A DNA stretch of 13,644 nucleotides from an uncultured Oscillibacter sp. (GCA_900544105.1 UQUC01000060.1:1-13644), one strand, 5' to 3'; positions 6,783-13,552 are shown, numbered from the stretch's first letter. Made by a program: numbers and translations. Notes: generated from the letters alone by a model not told the origin.

Positions 6783-7015
6783 GTCTTGTGTTCCTCTTTT
6801 CCCAAAATTTCATCAGCCAGATCATTCAGGATCTCCGGCCGGGTCACTACAAGTCCGCTGGCCTCGTTGCCGAGGATCAGCAGTGTGTCACCCGGAGAGA
6901 TGCCGTAAAACCGGCGGGCTTCCTGGGGGATCACGATCTGTCCCCGGTCACCCACCTTGGCGGTGCCGAAGATCCGGTTTTTACCCTGGCCTAAGACGTG
7001 CTTGCCCCCAGGCAT
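6779..7015 (-). CDS. AbrB/MazE/SpoVT-family DNA-binding regulator
   Basis: 78 residues. The swapped-hairpin AbrB domain covers about residues 16-60 with the hallmark KVGDRGQIVIPQEARRFYGI and the following PGDTLLILGNE segment. I start it at 7015 because AAAGGAGGCG lies directly upstream; the frame is open 20 codons further but those codons overlap the ribosome binding site and the leader. It heads the operon and overlaps the Alum_res gene by four bases. Proteins of this type are either transition-state regulators or antitoxins; no toxin gene is next to it, so a local autoregulator of the enzyme-permease pair is more likely (inference). Confidence 0.9.
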   Translation of the reverse strand: MPGGKHVLGQGKNRIFGTAKVGDRGQIVIPQEARRFYGISPGDTLLILGNEASGLVVTRPEILNDLADEILGKEEHKT

Positions 7016-7053
7016 GGGACCGCCTCCTTTGTCATATTTTTCACACTTGTATG

Positions 7054-7082
7054 AATATAGCAGACCCGTTCCCAAAAGGCAA
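7054..7082 (-). promoter_or_regulatory. Promoter of the abrB-like operon
   Basis: On the minus strand TTGCCT (7077-7082), 17 bases, then TATATT (7054-7059) preceded by TGC, an extended -10. The short leader leads straight to the AAAGGAGG site. Confidence 0.75.
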
Positions 7083-7130
7083 GGTTTTTTGCGGAAATTC
7101 CCTATTTTCTGTCGGAAAATGGCAGAAAGG

Positions 7131-7154
7131 ACCCCGGTACAACTGTACCGGGGT
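7131..7154 (-). terminator. Hairpin terminator after the NlpC/P60 gene
   Basis: A perfect 10-bp stem (7131-7140 with 7145-7154, loop aact) lies 27 bases beyond the stop codon. The following minus-strand bases are CCTTTCT, a weak U-tract, so termination may be partial. Confidence 0.6.
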
Positions 7155-7180
7155 TCAAAAAACGAAATTTTTGTATAGAG

Positions 7181-8080
7181 TCAGCTCAGCCGGAGACCGC
7201 CTACGAAATATGTATTGTAGTAACCGGAGGTCAGATCGCTGGTGATGACGCCGCCGTTTCTGGAAGAGGAGGCGTGCACGTGCTGGCCGTTGCCGATGTA
7301 GATGCCGGCGTGGGAGCAGGCCTTGCCCTTATTGCGGCTGGGATCATTGAAGAACACCAGGTCGCCGGGCTGCAACTCGGAAATGCTGTAAATTTTGGTG
7401 CCCAGGCCGCTGAGCCACTGGCTGGTAGCGGAGTGGGGAAGGGAATAGCCGAACTGCTTATAGACGTACATAGTAAAGCCAGAGCAGTCGAAGCCACCGG
7501 CAGAGGCACCGCCGTACACATAGCGGGTGCCCAGATGACTCAGAGCTGTTTCTACGATAGAGGAACCCTCGCCGCTGGTGGCGTTGCTGGTCAGTACCAG
7601 CAGATCACTGCGGATATAGCCCTCGGTGCCGTATTGACAGGTGACGTCGTACCAGCCGTCCACCAGACCGTTGACGGTGACTACGGTGCCGGCGTCAATA
7701 GTGGCCAGGCTCTCACTCTCGGTGGTGGCGGCGGCCCGGACGTTCACGGTGCCCTCAGGCACGCGGCCGTAGGTGGTGAAGATGTTATCCCGATCGATGA
7801 TAAGGTAATCGGCGGACACATAGCCGGTGTTGCCGTTATAATTGACCTTGTACCAGCCGGGGACGCTGTCATCCAGCAGCGCCACGGCCACAGATTTGTT
7901 CAGCGTGGTGACGATGGCGGAAGAGGTGTTGGGTTCGGACCGCATACGCAGGGAAGTACCGGCGGTGCAGCCGGCGCCAATGGACATCTCCCCCTCGGCA
8001 GAGGCGAAGGCGGTGAGAGCTAAAGTGGTGAGGGCAGCAAAAACAGCGGCCTTCACGGCCTTTTTCATCAGATGCTTCAT
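7181..8080 (-). CDS. Exported SH3-SH3-NlpC/P60 peptidoglycan endopeptidase
   Basis: 299 residues. A signal peptide (Lys-rich start, hydrophobic core to about residue 25, likely cut after ASA at 28) is followed by two bacterial SH3 domains (about 37-95 and 103-163; each with the VNVR/SLRMR, GWY and GYV/GYI pattern) and a C-terminal NlpC/P60 cysteine peptidase (about 172-299). The catalytic set is visible: Cys199 in FDCSGF, His257 in CSHAGIYIGNG and His269 in HVHASS. The family cleaves D-gamma-Glu to diamino-acid bonds in stem peptides outside the membrane, with SH3 domains holding the wall. GAAGGAAG-like sequence precedes the ATG. It lies 49 bases after the small gene at 8130-8423 and probably shares its promoter. 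Confidence 0.95.
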   Translation of the reverse strand: MKHLMKKAVKAAVFAALTTLALTAFASAEGEMSIGAGCTAGTSLRMRSEPNTSSAIVTTLNKSVAVALLDDSVPGWYKVNYNGNTGYVSADYLIIDRDNIFTTYGRVPEGTVNVRAAATTESESLATIDAGTVVTVNGLVDGWYDVTCQYGTEGYIRSDLLVLTSNATSGEGSSIVETALSHLGTRYVYGGASAGGFDCSGFTMYVYKQFGYSLPHSATSQWLSGLGTKIYSISELQPGDLVFFNDPSRNKGKACSHAGIYIGNGQHVHASSSRNGGVITSDLTSGYYNTYFVGGLRLS

Positions 8081-8129
8081 CGAAACGCTTCCTTTCCTTT
8101 GTGTCAGTCAGTGCGGGGGCAGGGGATCT

Positions 8130-8423
8130 TTACTTGCCGGCTAACGCCCGCTCCAACCAGATGGAAGCGAAATCCATCGCCTCATACAGGCTGCTCTTCT
8201 CGCCCTTCTTGACCACGCGGTCTCTGGATTTTACGGTGGGGTCTGTCAACTGGAGTTGCAGGGAAACCTTGGTAGCCATATCCAGGCCGTTTTCCTTTTT
8301 GCTCTCCAGGATCTGCATCATAACGATATATGGATCAGCCATCGTTCCGTAGTAGATCAGATTGTCGATCCGCCGCAGAGGATGGCCCTTATAAATCAAG
8401 CCTTCTGCTTTTGTTTCAGACAT
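8130..8423 (-). CDS. Conserved uncharacterised small protein
   Basis: 97 residues starting at the ATG at 8423, which has AGGGAG upstream; the frame is open 49 codons further but that would include the promoter. It is soluble, with no signal or membrane segment. The N-half has GHPLRRIDNLIYYGTMADPYIV and a strand-rich TKVSLQLQLTDP, and the C-half KSRDRVVKKGEKSSLYEAMDFASIWLERAL reads as a charged stretch followed by an amphipathic helix. I recall similar small proteins in Oscillospiraceae but know of no function. It is the first gene of a unit with the NlpC/P60 hydrolase, so a role linked to envelope work is possible but unproven. Confidence 0.8.
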   Translation of the reverse strand: MSETKAEGLIYKGHPLRRIDNLIYYGTMADPYIVMMQILESKKENGLDMATKVSLQLQLTDPTVKSRDRVVKKGEKSSLYEAMDFASIWLERALAGK

Positions 8424-8441
8424 GCAAACACTCCCTTGGAA

Positions 8442-8462
8442 AAATTGTAACCAAATTGTAAC
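8442..8462. repeat. Tandem 10-bp direct repeat over the -10 / start region
   Basis: aaattgtaac occurs at 8442-8451 and again at 8453-8462, an 11-base period, about one DNA helical turn. The second copy contains the -10 box. It could be an operator for a dimeric regulator or a chance duplication. Confidence 0.5.
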
Positions 8463-8483
8463 ATCTTTTATCCAATTTGTCAA
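8455..8483 (-). promoter_or_regulatory. Near-consensus promoter of the small-protein / NlpC operon
   Basis: On the minus strand TTGACA (8478-8483), a 17-base spacer and TACAAT (8455-8460) preceded by TGT (extended -10). It is the strongest promoter in the window. A second TACAAT at 8444-8449 belongs to a direct repeat described under repeats. Confidence 0.9.
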
Positions 8484-8560
8484 CATTGGAATGGCGGCAA
8501 TCTTTTCCAACGGTCCAAAACGCTGGTTTTTCAAGACATTTCGGCGGTTTGCGCATACGA

Positions 8561-8592
8561 AAAAAAGCATGGAGACAACGTCTCCATGCTTT
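8561..8592 (-). terminator. Intrinsic terminator of ireB
   Basis: A perfect 11-bp stem (8566-8576 with 8580-8590, loop aac) is followed on the minus strand by a run of T (the plus-strand A-run 8561-8565). It lies about ten bases after the ireB stop. Confidence 0.92.
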
Positions 8593-8603
8593 GATCGGGT
8601 AAA

Positions 8604-8849
8604 TTATTGACCCAGATACTTCTTGACTAAAACCTGTAACAGCTCGTCCCGGTCCAGCTTGCGAATCAGGGTGCGGGCGCCCATGTGATTGGTAATGTAG
8701 GTGGGGTCCTCAGAGAGAATGTAGCCAACGATCTGATTGATGGGGTTATACCCCTTTTCCTCCAGTGCCTGATAGACTGTGGTCAGAATGTTATAAATCT
8801 CCACATCCTTATCGTCCACAATACTGAATTTGCGGGTATAGTCATCCAT
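8604..8849 (-). CDS. ireB: IreB family regulatory phosphoprotein (UPF0297)
   Basis: 81 residues, the standard length of UPF0297. The family pattern is complete: VYQALEEKGYNPINQIVGYILSEDP (about 25-49), then YITNHMGARTLIRKLDRDELLQ. In Enterococcus faecalis IreB is a substrate of the PASTA-domain Ser/Thr kinase IreK at N-terminal threonines and acts in cell-wall stress and cephalosporin resistance; here Thr5 and Ser9 are the candidate sites in the N-terminal segment. AAAGGTGG precedes the ATG. In many Firmicutes it is next to alaS, ruvX and a DUF1292 gene; none of them is here, and it is transcribed alone from its own promoter to its own terminator. Confidence 0.95.
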   Translation of the reverse strand: MDDYTRKFSIVDDKDVEIYNILTTVYQALEEKGYNPINQIVGYILSEDPTYITNHMGARTLIRKLDRDELLQVLVKKYLGQ

Positions 8850-8881
8850 ACAGACACCACCTTTCCTTCAAAACTATACTC

Positions 8882-8910
8882 AGTATACTCGGTTTTTGAG
8901 GGGAAGTAAA
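8882..8910 (-). promoter_or_regulatory. Promoter of ireB
   Basis: On the minus strand TTTACT (8905-8910), 17 bases, then TATACT (8882-8887). A second TATAGT-like box follows a few bases downstream. Confidence 0.65.
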
Positions 8911-8946
8911 GGGAAAAACGGAAATGTAACAGAATGGTAATAAAAT

Positions 8947-8975
8947 CAAGGCGGCGAGAGACCTCGCCGCCTTGA
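8947..8975 (-). terminator. Terminator of the pheST operon
   Basis: caaggcggcgag (12 bp) pairs perfectly with ctcgccgccttg across a small loop, and the minus strand continues ATTTTATT. It lies just beyond the leftmost of the two pheT tails, so it was the original terminator before the insert arrived. Confidence 0.85.
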
Positions 8976-8992
8976 AAGGAAAAAACGATAGG

Positions 8993-9060
8993 ATTACCGC
9001 AGGACTGCACCGCATTCCTGTTCCAGAGCGGTCAGGATGCTCTTTACGTCAGCGTCCGCC
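8993..9060 (-). pseudogene. Orphan second copy of the pheT 3' end
   Basis: 68 bases matching the real pheT tail at 9212-9279 with five differences. Read on the minus strand it encodes the same last 21 residues and a TAA stop, and all five differences are synonymous (GAC/GAT, GAA/GAG, GGT/GGC, GCA/GCG, CTG/CTA). It is detached from the rest of pheT by a 151-bp insert. It is probably the ancestral tail, left behind when the insertion supplied a new one. Confidence 0.9.
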
Positions 9061-9211
9061 ATCCCACAGACTGGCTGGCCAGTCTGTGGGAACCCTGAAT
9101 GATCGAAATGCTCGGCGGAAATGAATTCCGCCTACGCCAAGGTTCTGCTGCGCAAACGCTTGTACGCGGCGTCCCGCGTCCCCGCACTGCGGGGCGAGGA
9201 GGCTGGAGCGT
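9061..9211. mobile_element. 151-bp hairpin-rich insert between the two pheT tails
   Basis: It has no coding content. It begins with a near-perfect palindrome (14-bp arms tcccacagactggc / gccagtctgtggga, two-base loop, 9062-9091), then a ggcggaa/ttccgcc hairpin (about 9114-9132) and a ccccgc/gcgggg hairpin near the right end (about 9180-9194). It is flanked by the 68-bp direct duplication of the pheT end. It looks like a small non-autonomous element of a REP/MITE type; it is not related by sequence to the repeat at 4210-4440. Confidence 0.7.
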
Positions 9212-9212
9212 A

Positions 9213-11900
9213 TTACCGTAGGACCGCGCCGCACTCCTGTTCCAGAGCGGTCAGGATGCTCTTTACATCAGCGTCCGCCTCCTCAGCGGTGAGGCTCCGG
9301 TCATCGGCCCGGAGGGTCAGGTTGAAGGCCACGCTCTTCTTACCGGGAGCAATGCCTGTGCCGGTGTAGATGTCAAACAGGGCCGCGTCCTTCAAAAGGC
9401 CCTTAGCGCCCTTGCGGATGGCATCCTCCAGCTCGCCTACGGTGACGGATGCGTCGCACACCACGGCGATGTCGCGAGTGACGGCGGGGAACTTGGGCAG
9501 GGGCTGATACAGGGGCTGGGGGCCCTTGCTTTCATACAGCGCGTCAAACCGCAGCTCGGCGGCGTACAGCTCGGTGCCGACGCCATAGTTGTCCGCCACA
9601 TGGGGGTGGATCTGCCCCAGCGTACCCAGCAGACGGTCCCCGCTGAAGACCTTGGCACAGCGGCCGGGATGGTAGGAGGGATTTTCAGTATCCGCCAGGA
9701 AGCGGACGTTCTCAATGCGCAGCTGCTTCAGAACGGCCTCCACAGCCCCCTTGAGGGCGAAGAAGTCCATGCTGTCGCCGTAAGCGCCCAGCGTGAGGAC
9801 CTTGGGTTCGTCGGCCAAACCGTCGGCCCGCTTGAAGTATACCCGGCCCAGCTCGTAGAGCTTGGCGGACTTGTTGCGGTAGTTGTAGTTCCGGGTCAGG
9901 ATCTCCAGCATGGAGGGCAGAGTGGTGGTGCGCATGATAGAGGTGTCCTCGCCCAGGGGGTTCAGAATTTTCAGAGAATCCCGCAGGGGGGAATCCTTGG
10001 GCAGGTCGATCTTATCATAATAGGTGGGGCTGATGAAGGAGTAGGTGATGATCTCGTCGTACCCGGCGGCGCGGCACACGCTGCCCAGCAGGTTTTCGGT
10101 CTGCTGGATATCCGTGAGGCCACGGCGGGCGGTGAGGCCGTTGGAAAGGGTGTCAGGGATGTTGTTGTAGCCGTAGAATCGGGCTACCTCCTCGGCAATG
10201 TCGGAGTAGTGCTCCACATCAGACCGCCAGGAGGGCACATGGATGGTGTCACCCTCCACAGTGAAGTCCAGGGATTCCAGAATGCGGACCATTTCCTCAC
10301 GGGAAACGTCGGTGCCCAGCAGACCATTGACCTTTTCCGGCTCCAGCTTCACGGTGACAGGGTTGGAGTCCTTGGCGATGACGTCCATCACGCCCTCCAC
10401 CACCTCGCCGGCACCCAGCAGCTCTACCAGCTCGCAGGCCCGCTCCACGGCTTTCAGGGTGTTCATGGGGTCCAGACCCTTTTCGTAGCGGGAGGAAGCG
10501 TCGGTGCGCATATTCAGTGCGGCGGCGGTGCGGTGGACAGAGGTGCCGTTGAAGTTGGCGGATTCAAAGAGGACCATGGCGGTATCGCCCACAATCTCGC
10601 TGTTGGCACCGCCCATGACGCCCGCTACGCAGACGGGCTTGTTCTCGTCACAGATGCAGAGCATGGAGGTGGTCAGGTTCCGCTGATTGCCGTCCAGCGT
10701 CTGAATGGTCTCGCCCTCCCGAGCGGTACGGACGATGATGTGGCCGCCCTCCACACAGGAGAAGTCGAAGGCGTGCATGGGCTGGCCGTATTCCAGCATC
10801 ACATAGTTGGTGATGTCCACGATGTTGTTGATGGGGCGGACGCCGGAGTTCCGCAGCCGTTCCCGCATCCACGCGGGAGAGGGCTGGATCTTCACGTTCT
10901 TCACCATCCGGGCAGTGTACCGGGGGCAGAGGTCGCCGTCCTCAATGTCGATGTCCACAAGCTCCGCAATGGAGCCGCCGCAGCCCTTCACCTCAGGGGT
11001 GTGCAGCTTCAGGGGCCGGTTAAAGGTGGCGCTGGCCTCCCGTGCGAGGCCGATAACGGACAGGCAGTCAGGCCGATTGGGGGTGATCTCAAATTCCACC
11101 ACATGATCGTCCGCGCCGATGACCACAGCCATATCGTCGCCGGGCTTTACATCCTCGTTCAGCACGAAGATACCGTCGGCGATGCAGTGGGGGAACTCCT
11201 TCTGCTCCGCGTGGAGATCCTCCAGCGTGCAGATGGAATCGGTCTTGGTGTTGTAGGCCACCAGATCGCCCGCATGGAGGTTGGAGCAGGCAGTGTCGGG
11301 GGAGGCGGTGGCACCGCCAATGTCCAGCGTGGTGTGGTACCGGCCGTAGGACTGCGTCTCACATTCCAGCACCTTGCCACAGACCACGGGGCCGAACACC
11401 TTGTCCCCGGGCTGGATGTCGGCGGGGATGGAGGGCTTCTCCGGGTCCAGAGGTTTGTAGTCGTTCAGCAGGGCGGCGGGGGTGATGACGGCATAGGGAT
11501 AGTCATGCTCGGCGGTGAGGTTCAGTTCTTTCAGAGAGCACAGCATCCCGTTGGACACCACGCCCCGGAGCTTGCCCTTTTCGATTTTCGTGCCGTTGGG
11601 CAGCAGGGACTTGTGCTGGGCCACGGGCACCAGATCGCCCACATGGATATTCCATGCGCCGGTGACGATCTGGGTAGGCTCCGCCTGTCCCACGTCGATC
11701 TGGCAGATCCACATGTGGTCGCTGTCCGGGTGCTTTTCCATGGACAAGATCTTGCCCACCACCACGTTTTTCAGGGACTCATCCAGCGCCGTGACGGTCT
11801 CCACCTTGGAGCCGGAGAGGGTCATGGCCTCGTCAAACTCCCGGTCACTGATGTCGGAAACATCTACAAATTCATTTAACCATTTACGGGAAAGAATCAT
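9213..11900 (-). CDS. pheT: Phenylalanine--tRNA ligase beta subunit
   Basis: 895 residues, about 100 more than the usual ~795. In order: N-terminal tRNA-binding OB fold (about 40-125, with KHPDSDHMWICQIDVG and VSNGMLCS), an unusual insertion at about 138-239, the B3/4 editing region starting with EFEITPNRPDCLSVIGLARE (270-289), the B5 domain (FTVEG... and VPSWRSDVEHYSDIAEEVARFYGYNNIP), the catalytic-like core, and a C-terminal anticodon-binding FDX domain (LPKFPAVTRDIAVV to the end). With PheS it forms the alpha2-beta2 synthetase that charges tRNA-Phe. AGGAGG precedes the ATG. It follows pheS after an unusually long 260-base spacer. Its last 21 codons are the right copy of a duplicated tail; the reading frame is intact. 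Confidence 0.97.
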   Translation of the reverse strand: MILSRKWLNEFVDVSDISDREFDEAMTLSGSKVETVTALDESLKNVVVGKILSMEKHPDSDHMWICQIDVGQAEPTQIVTGAWNIHVGDLVPVAQHKSLLPNGTKIEKGKLRGVVSNGMLCSLKELNLTAEHDYPYAVITPAALLNDYKPLDPEKPSIPADIQPGDKVFGPVVCGKVLECETQSYGRYHTTLDIGGATASPDTACSNLHAGDLVAYNTKTDSICTLEDLHAEQKEFPHCIADGIFVLNEDVKPGDDMAVVIGADDHVVEFEITPNRPDCLSVIGLAREASATFNRPLKLHTPEVKGCGGSIAELVDIDIEDGDLCPRYTARMVKNVKIQPSPAWMRERLRNSGVRPINNIVDITNYVMLEYGQPMHAFDFSCVEGGHIIVRTAREGETIQTLDGNQRNLTTSMLCICDENKPVCVAGVMGGANSEIVGDTAMVLFESANFNGTSVHRTAAALNMRTDASSRYEKGLDPMNTLKAVERACELVELLGAGEVVEGVMDVIAKDSNPVTVKLEPEKVNGLLGTDVSREEMVRILESLDFTVEGDTIHVPSWRSDVEHYSDIAEEVARFYGYNNIPDTLSNGLTARRGLTDIQQTENLLGSVCRAAGYDEIITYSFISPTYYDKIDLPKDSPLRDSLKILNPLGEDTSIMRTTTLPSMLEILTRNYNYRNKSAKLYELGRVYFKRADGLADEPKVLTLGAYGDSMDFFALKGAVEAVLKQLRIENVRFLADTENPSYHPGRCAKVFSGDRLLGTLGQIHPHVADNYGVGTELYAAELRFDALYESKGPQPLYQPLPKFPAVTRDIAVVCDASVTVGELEDAIRKGAKGLLKDAALFDIYTGTGIAPGKKSVAFNLTLRADDRSLTAEEADADVKSILTALEQECGAVLR

Positions 11901-12160
11901 TGTCTATCCTCCTCTTTTATTCCGAAGGGAATCAGGCATCCCCTCGCCAGTGAGATCTGCTCACTGGTGGTACGCCGCAGTCGATGTACGGTCAATGCAT
12001 GTTTGCCACGGCAAACATCAGTTGTAATTGTTTTTTGCGGCGGCGTGTACGGCACAAAAAACACCGCTCAGAGTGCAAACGTGCGAGTCGCTTGCGGCGA
12101 GTGCGCTGCGGCACTCTGCAAAATTCGCACAAAATGGCTGTGCCATTTTGACGAGGATGG
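11901..12160. other. Palindrome-rich pheS-pheT spacer
   Basis: The spacer holds no coding frame with a ribosome binding site except the pheT site itself (tcctcct at 11907-11913). It is packed with inverted repeats: ccagtgag/ctcactgg (11947-11954 with 11960-11967), atgtttgcc/ggcaaacat (11999-12007 with 12010-12018), cagagtgc/gcactctg (about 12069-12076 with 12111-12118) and aaaatggc/gccatttt (12131-12138 with 12142-12149). pheS and pheT are normally a few bases apart, so this is probably an inserted repeat. No flanking duplication is seen. Confidence 0.65.
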
Positions 12161-13189
12161 TCAGAACTGCTGCAGGAACCGTTCGTCGTTCTCGAAGATC
12201 AGCCGCAGGTCGCTGATCTTGAAGTGGCCCATCGCGAAGCGCTCCAGACCCATGCCGAAGGCGAAGCCGGAATACTTGTCCGGATCAATGCCGCAGTTGC
12301 GCAGCACCTTGGGGTGCACCATGCCGGCGCCCAGCACCTCGATCCAGCCCTCGCCCTTGCAGGTGGGGCAGCCCTTGCCGCCGCACTTGTGGCACTGGAT
12401 ATCCACCTCGCAGGAGGGTTCAGTGAAGGGGAAGTGGTGGGGACGGAACCGGGTGATGGAATTGGCACCGTAGATGGCCTTGATGACGGCGTTCAGCGTG
12501 CCCTTCAGGTCCGCCATGGTCACGCCCTTGTCCACCACCAGACCCTCGATCTGATGGAACATGGGGGAGTGGGTGGCGTCCACCTCGTCCTTGCGGTACA
12601 CACGGCCGGGGGAGATCATGCGGATGGGTACGCCGTGCTCCTCCATGGCCCGGATCTGCATGGGAGAGGTCTGGGTCCGCAGGAGGATCTTGGAATCCTC
12701 GGTAAGATAGAAGGTATCCGTCCAGTCACGGGAGGGGTGGGACTCCGGGGCGTTGAGCTTGGTGAAGTTGTAGCTTTCCAGCTCGATCTCCGGGCCGTCC
12801 ATGATCTCAAAGCCCATGTCAAGGAACACCTGCTTGATCTCATCCAGCACGGTGTACATGGGGTGCTTGTGGCCAAGAGCCACCTCCTTGCCAGGGATGG
12901 TGACATCCAACGTCTCAGCCTTCAGCTTGGCTTCCAGAGCGGCCTTTTCCAGAATGGCGGACTGGGCTTCAATGGCCTTTTCCACGGCGGCGCGGACCTC
13001 ATTGGCCATCTGGCCCATGACGGGGCGCTCCTCAGCAGAGAGACTGCCCATCTGCTTGAGGACGGCGGTCAGTTCACCCTTTTTGCCCAGGTACTTGACC
13101 CGCAGTGCGTCCAGCTCCGCCGCGGCCTTCGTGCCGGCGATAGCTTCCAGCGCGCCCTTGCGGATGGCTTCCAGTTGTTCTTTCATCAT
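12161..13189 (-). CDS. pheS: Phenylalanine--tRNA ligase alpha subunit
   Basis: 342 residues, typical length. The N-terminal coiled-coil arm (about 1-90) binds tRNA-Phe; the class II catalytic core follows with motif 1 around GFEIMDGPEIELESYNF, motif 2 in RMISPGRVYRKDEVDATHSPMFHQIEG and motif 3 in SGFAFGMGLERFAMG near the C-terminus. A Cys cluster CHKCGGKGCPTC, common in this subunit in Gram-positive bacteria, precedes WIEVLGAGMVHP. It joins phenylalanine to tRNA together with PheT. Two ATG codons are adjacent; 13189 is chosen because AAAGGAG lies ten bases upstream. Expression should be controlled by the T-box leader just upstream. Confidence 0.97.
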   Translation of the reverse strand: MMKEQLEAIRKGALEAIAGTKAAAELDALRVKYLGKKGELTAVLKQMGSLSAEERPVMGQMANEVRAAVEKAIEAQSAILEKAALEAKLKAETLDVTIPGKEVALGHKHPMYTVLDEIKQVFLDMGFEIMDGPEIELESYNFTKLNAPESHPSRDWTDTFYLTEDSKILLRTQTSPMQIRAMEEHGVPIRMISPGRVYRKDEVDATHSPMFHQIEGLVVDKGVTMADLKGTLNAVIKAIYGANSITRFRPHHFPFTEPSCEVDIQCHKCGGKGCPTCKGEGWIEVLGAGMVHPKVLRNCGIDPDKYSGFAFGMGLERFAMGHFKISDLRLIFENDERFLQQF

Positions 13190-13242
13190 AAACGCAAAAC
13201 TCCTTTGTATGGAATGAGATGATCGGATCGGGGCGGGAAAAC

Positions 13243-13469
13243 AAAAAAGCCCTCCGTCCCACATTGGGACGAAAGGCTCACTTCCGCGGTACCACCCAAA
13301 TTCGCGCCGAAGCGCACACTTGTGCCCTGATAACGGAGGGTGACCGCCATGTCTCCATGGAAGCTCCGGGGCGAACCAAACCAGGCGTCCGCAGGTCGGC
13401 TTGCAGCCGGTGACCGACCCTCTCTGCGGCGGCGTTTCAGGTTATTTTCCCGTTTCACAGCTCATAACA
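13243..13469 (-). promoter_or_regulatory. T-box leader (tRNA-Phe sensing) of pheST
   Basis: On the minus strand the hallmark GGGTGGTACCGCGG is present (13284-13297), which binds the uncharged tRNA acceptor end. Downstream a terminator hairpin (about 13246-13279) is followed by GGGCTTTTTTG. Upstream are AGAGAGGG and a ggtcgg/ccgacc stem typical of Stem I. The likely Phe specifier is TTC at 13373-13375 (minus strand), followed by G and then CCCCGGAGC; this assignment is tentative because another TTC lies nearby. When tRNA-Phe is uncharged the antiterminator forms and pheST is transcribed. Confidence 0.93.
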
Positions 13470-13475
13470 TACCCA

Positions 13476-13504
13476 TGTATACCATAAAAACAGGGAAAAT
13501 GCAA
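13476..13504 (-). promoter_or_regulatory. Promoter of pheST
   Basis: On the minus strand TTGCAT (13499-13504), 17 bases, then TATACA (13476-13481) preceded by TGG (extended -10). Transcription would begin near 13469, at the start of the T-box leader. Confidence 0.8.
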
Positions 13505-13552
13505 GCGCGAAATGCATAAATCTGAGAAAAGCGGCCCGGAAGCAGAAATTTA

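Noticed and set aside
9061..9211. Attachment site of an integrative element within the window
   Set aside because: The tail duplication resembles att-site regeneration, but no integrase, excisionase or cargo gene lies between the duplicated tails, so the formal att-site label is not supported.
9049..9234. A 61-codon frame across the insert in the pheT 3' region
   Set aside because: It reads through the palindromes of the insert and out of frame into the pheT tail; no translation signal.
9600..11879. A 759-codon open frame on the plus strand opposite pheT
   Set aside because: It is a mirror of pheT, rich in Gly, His, Gln and Val as expected from the antisense of GC-rich codons, has no ribosome binding site and no recognisable domain.
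12224..13222. A long plus-strand frame opposite pheS
   Set aside because: Antisense shadow of an unmistakable synthetase gene; no translation signals.
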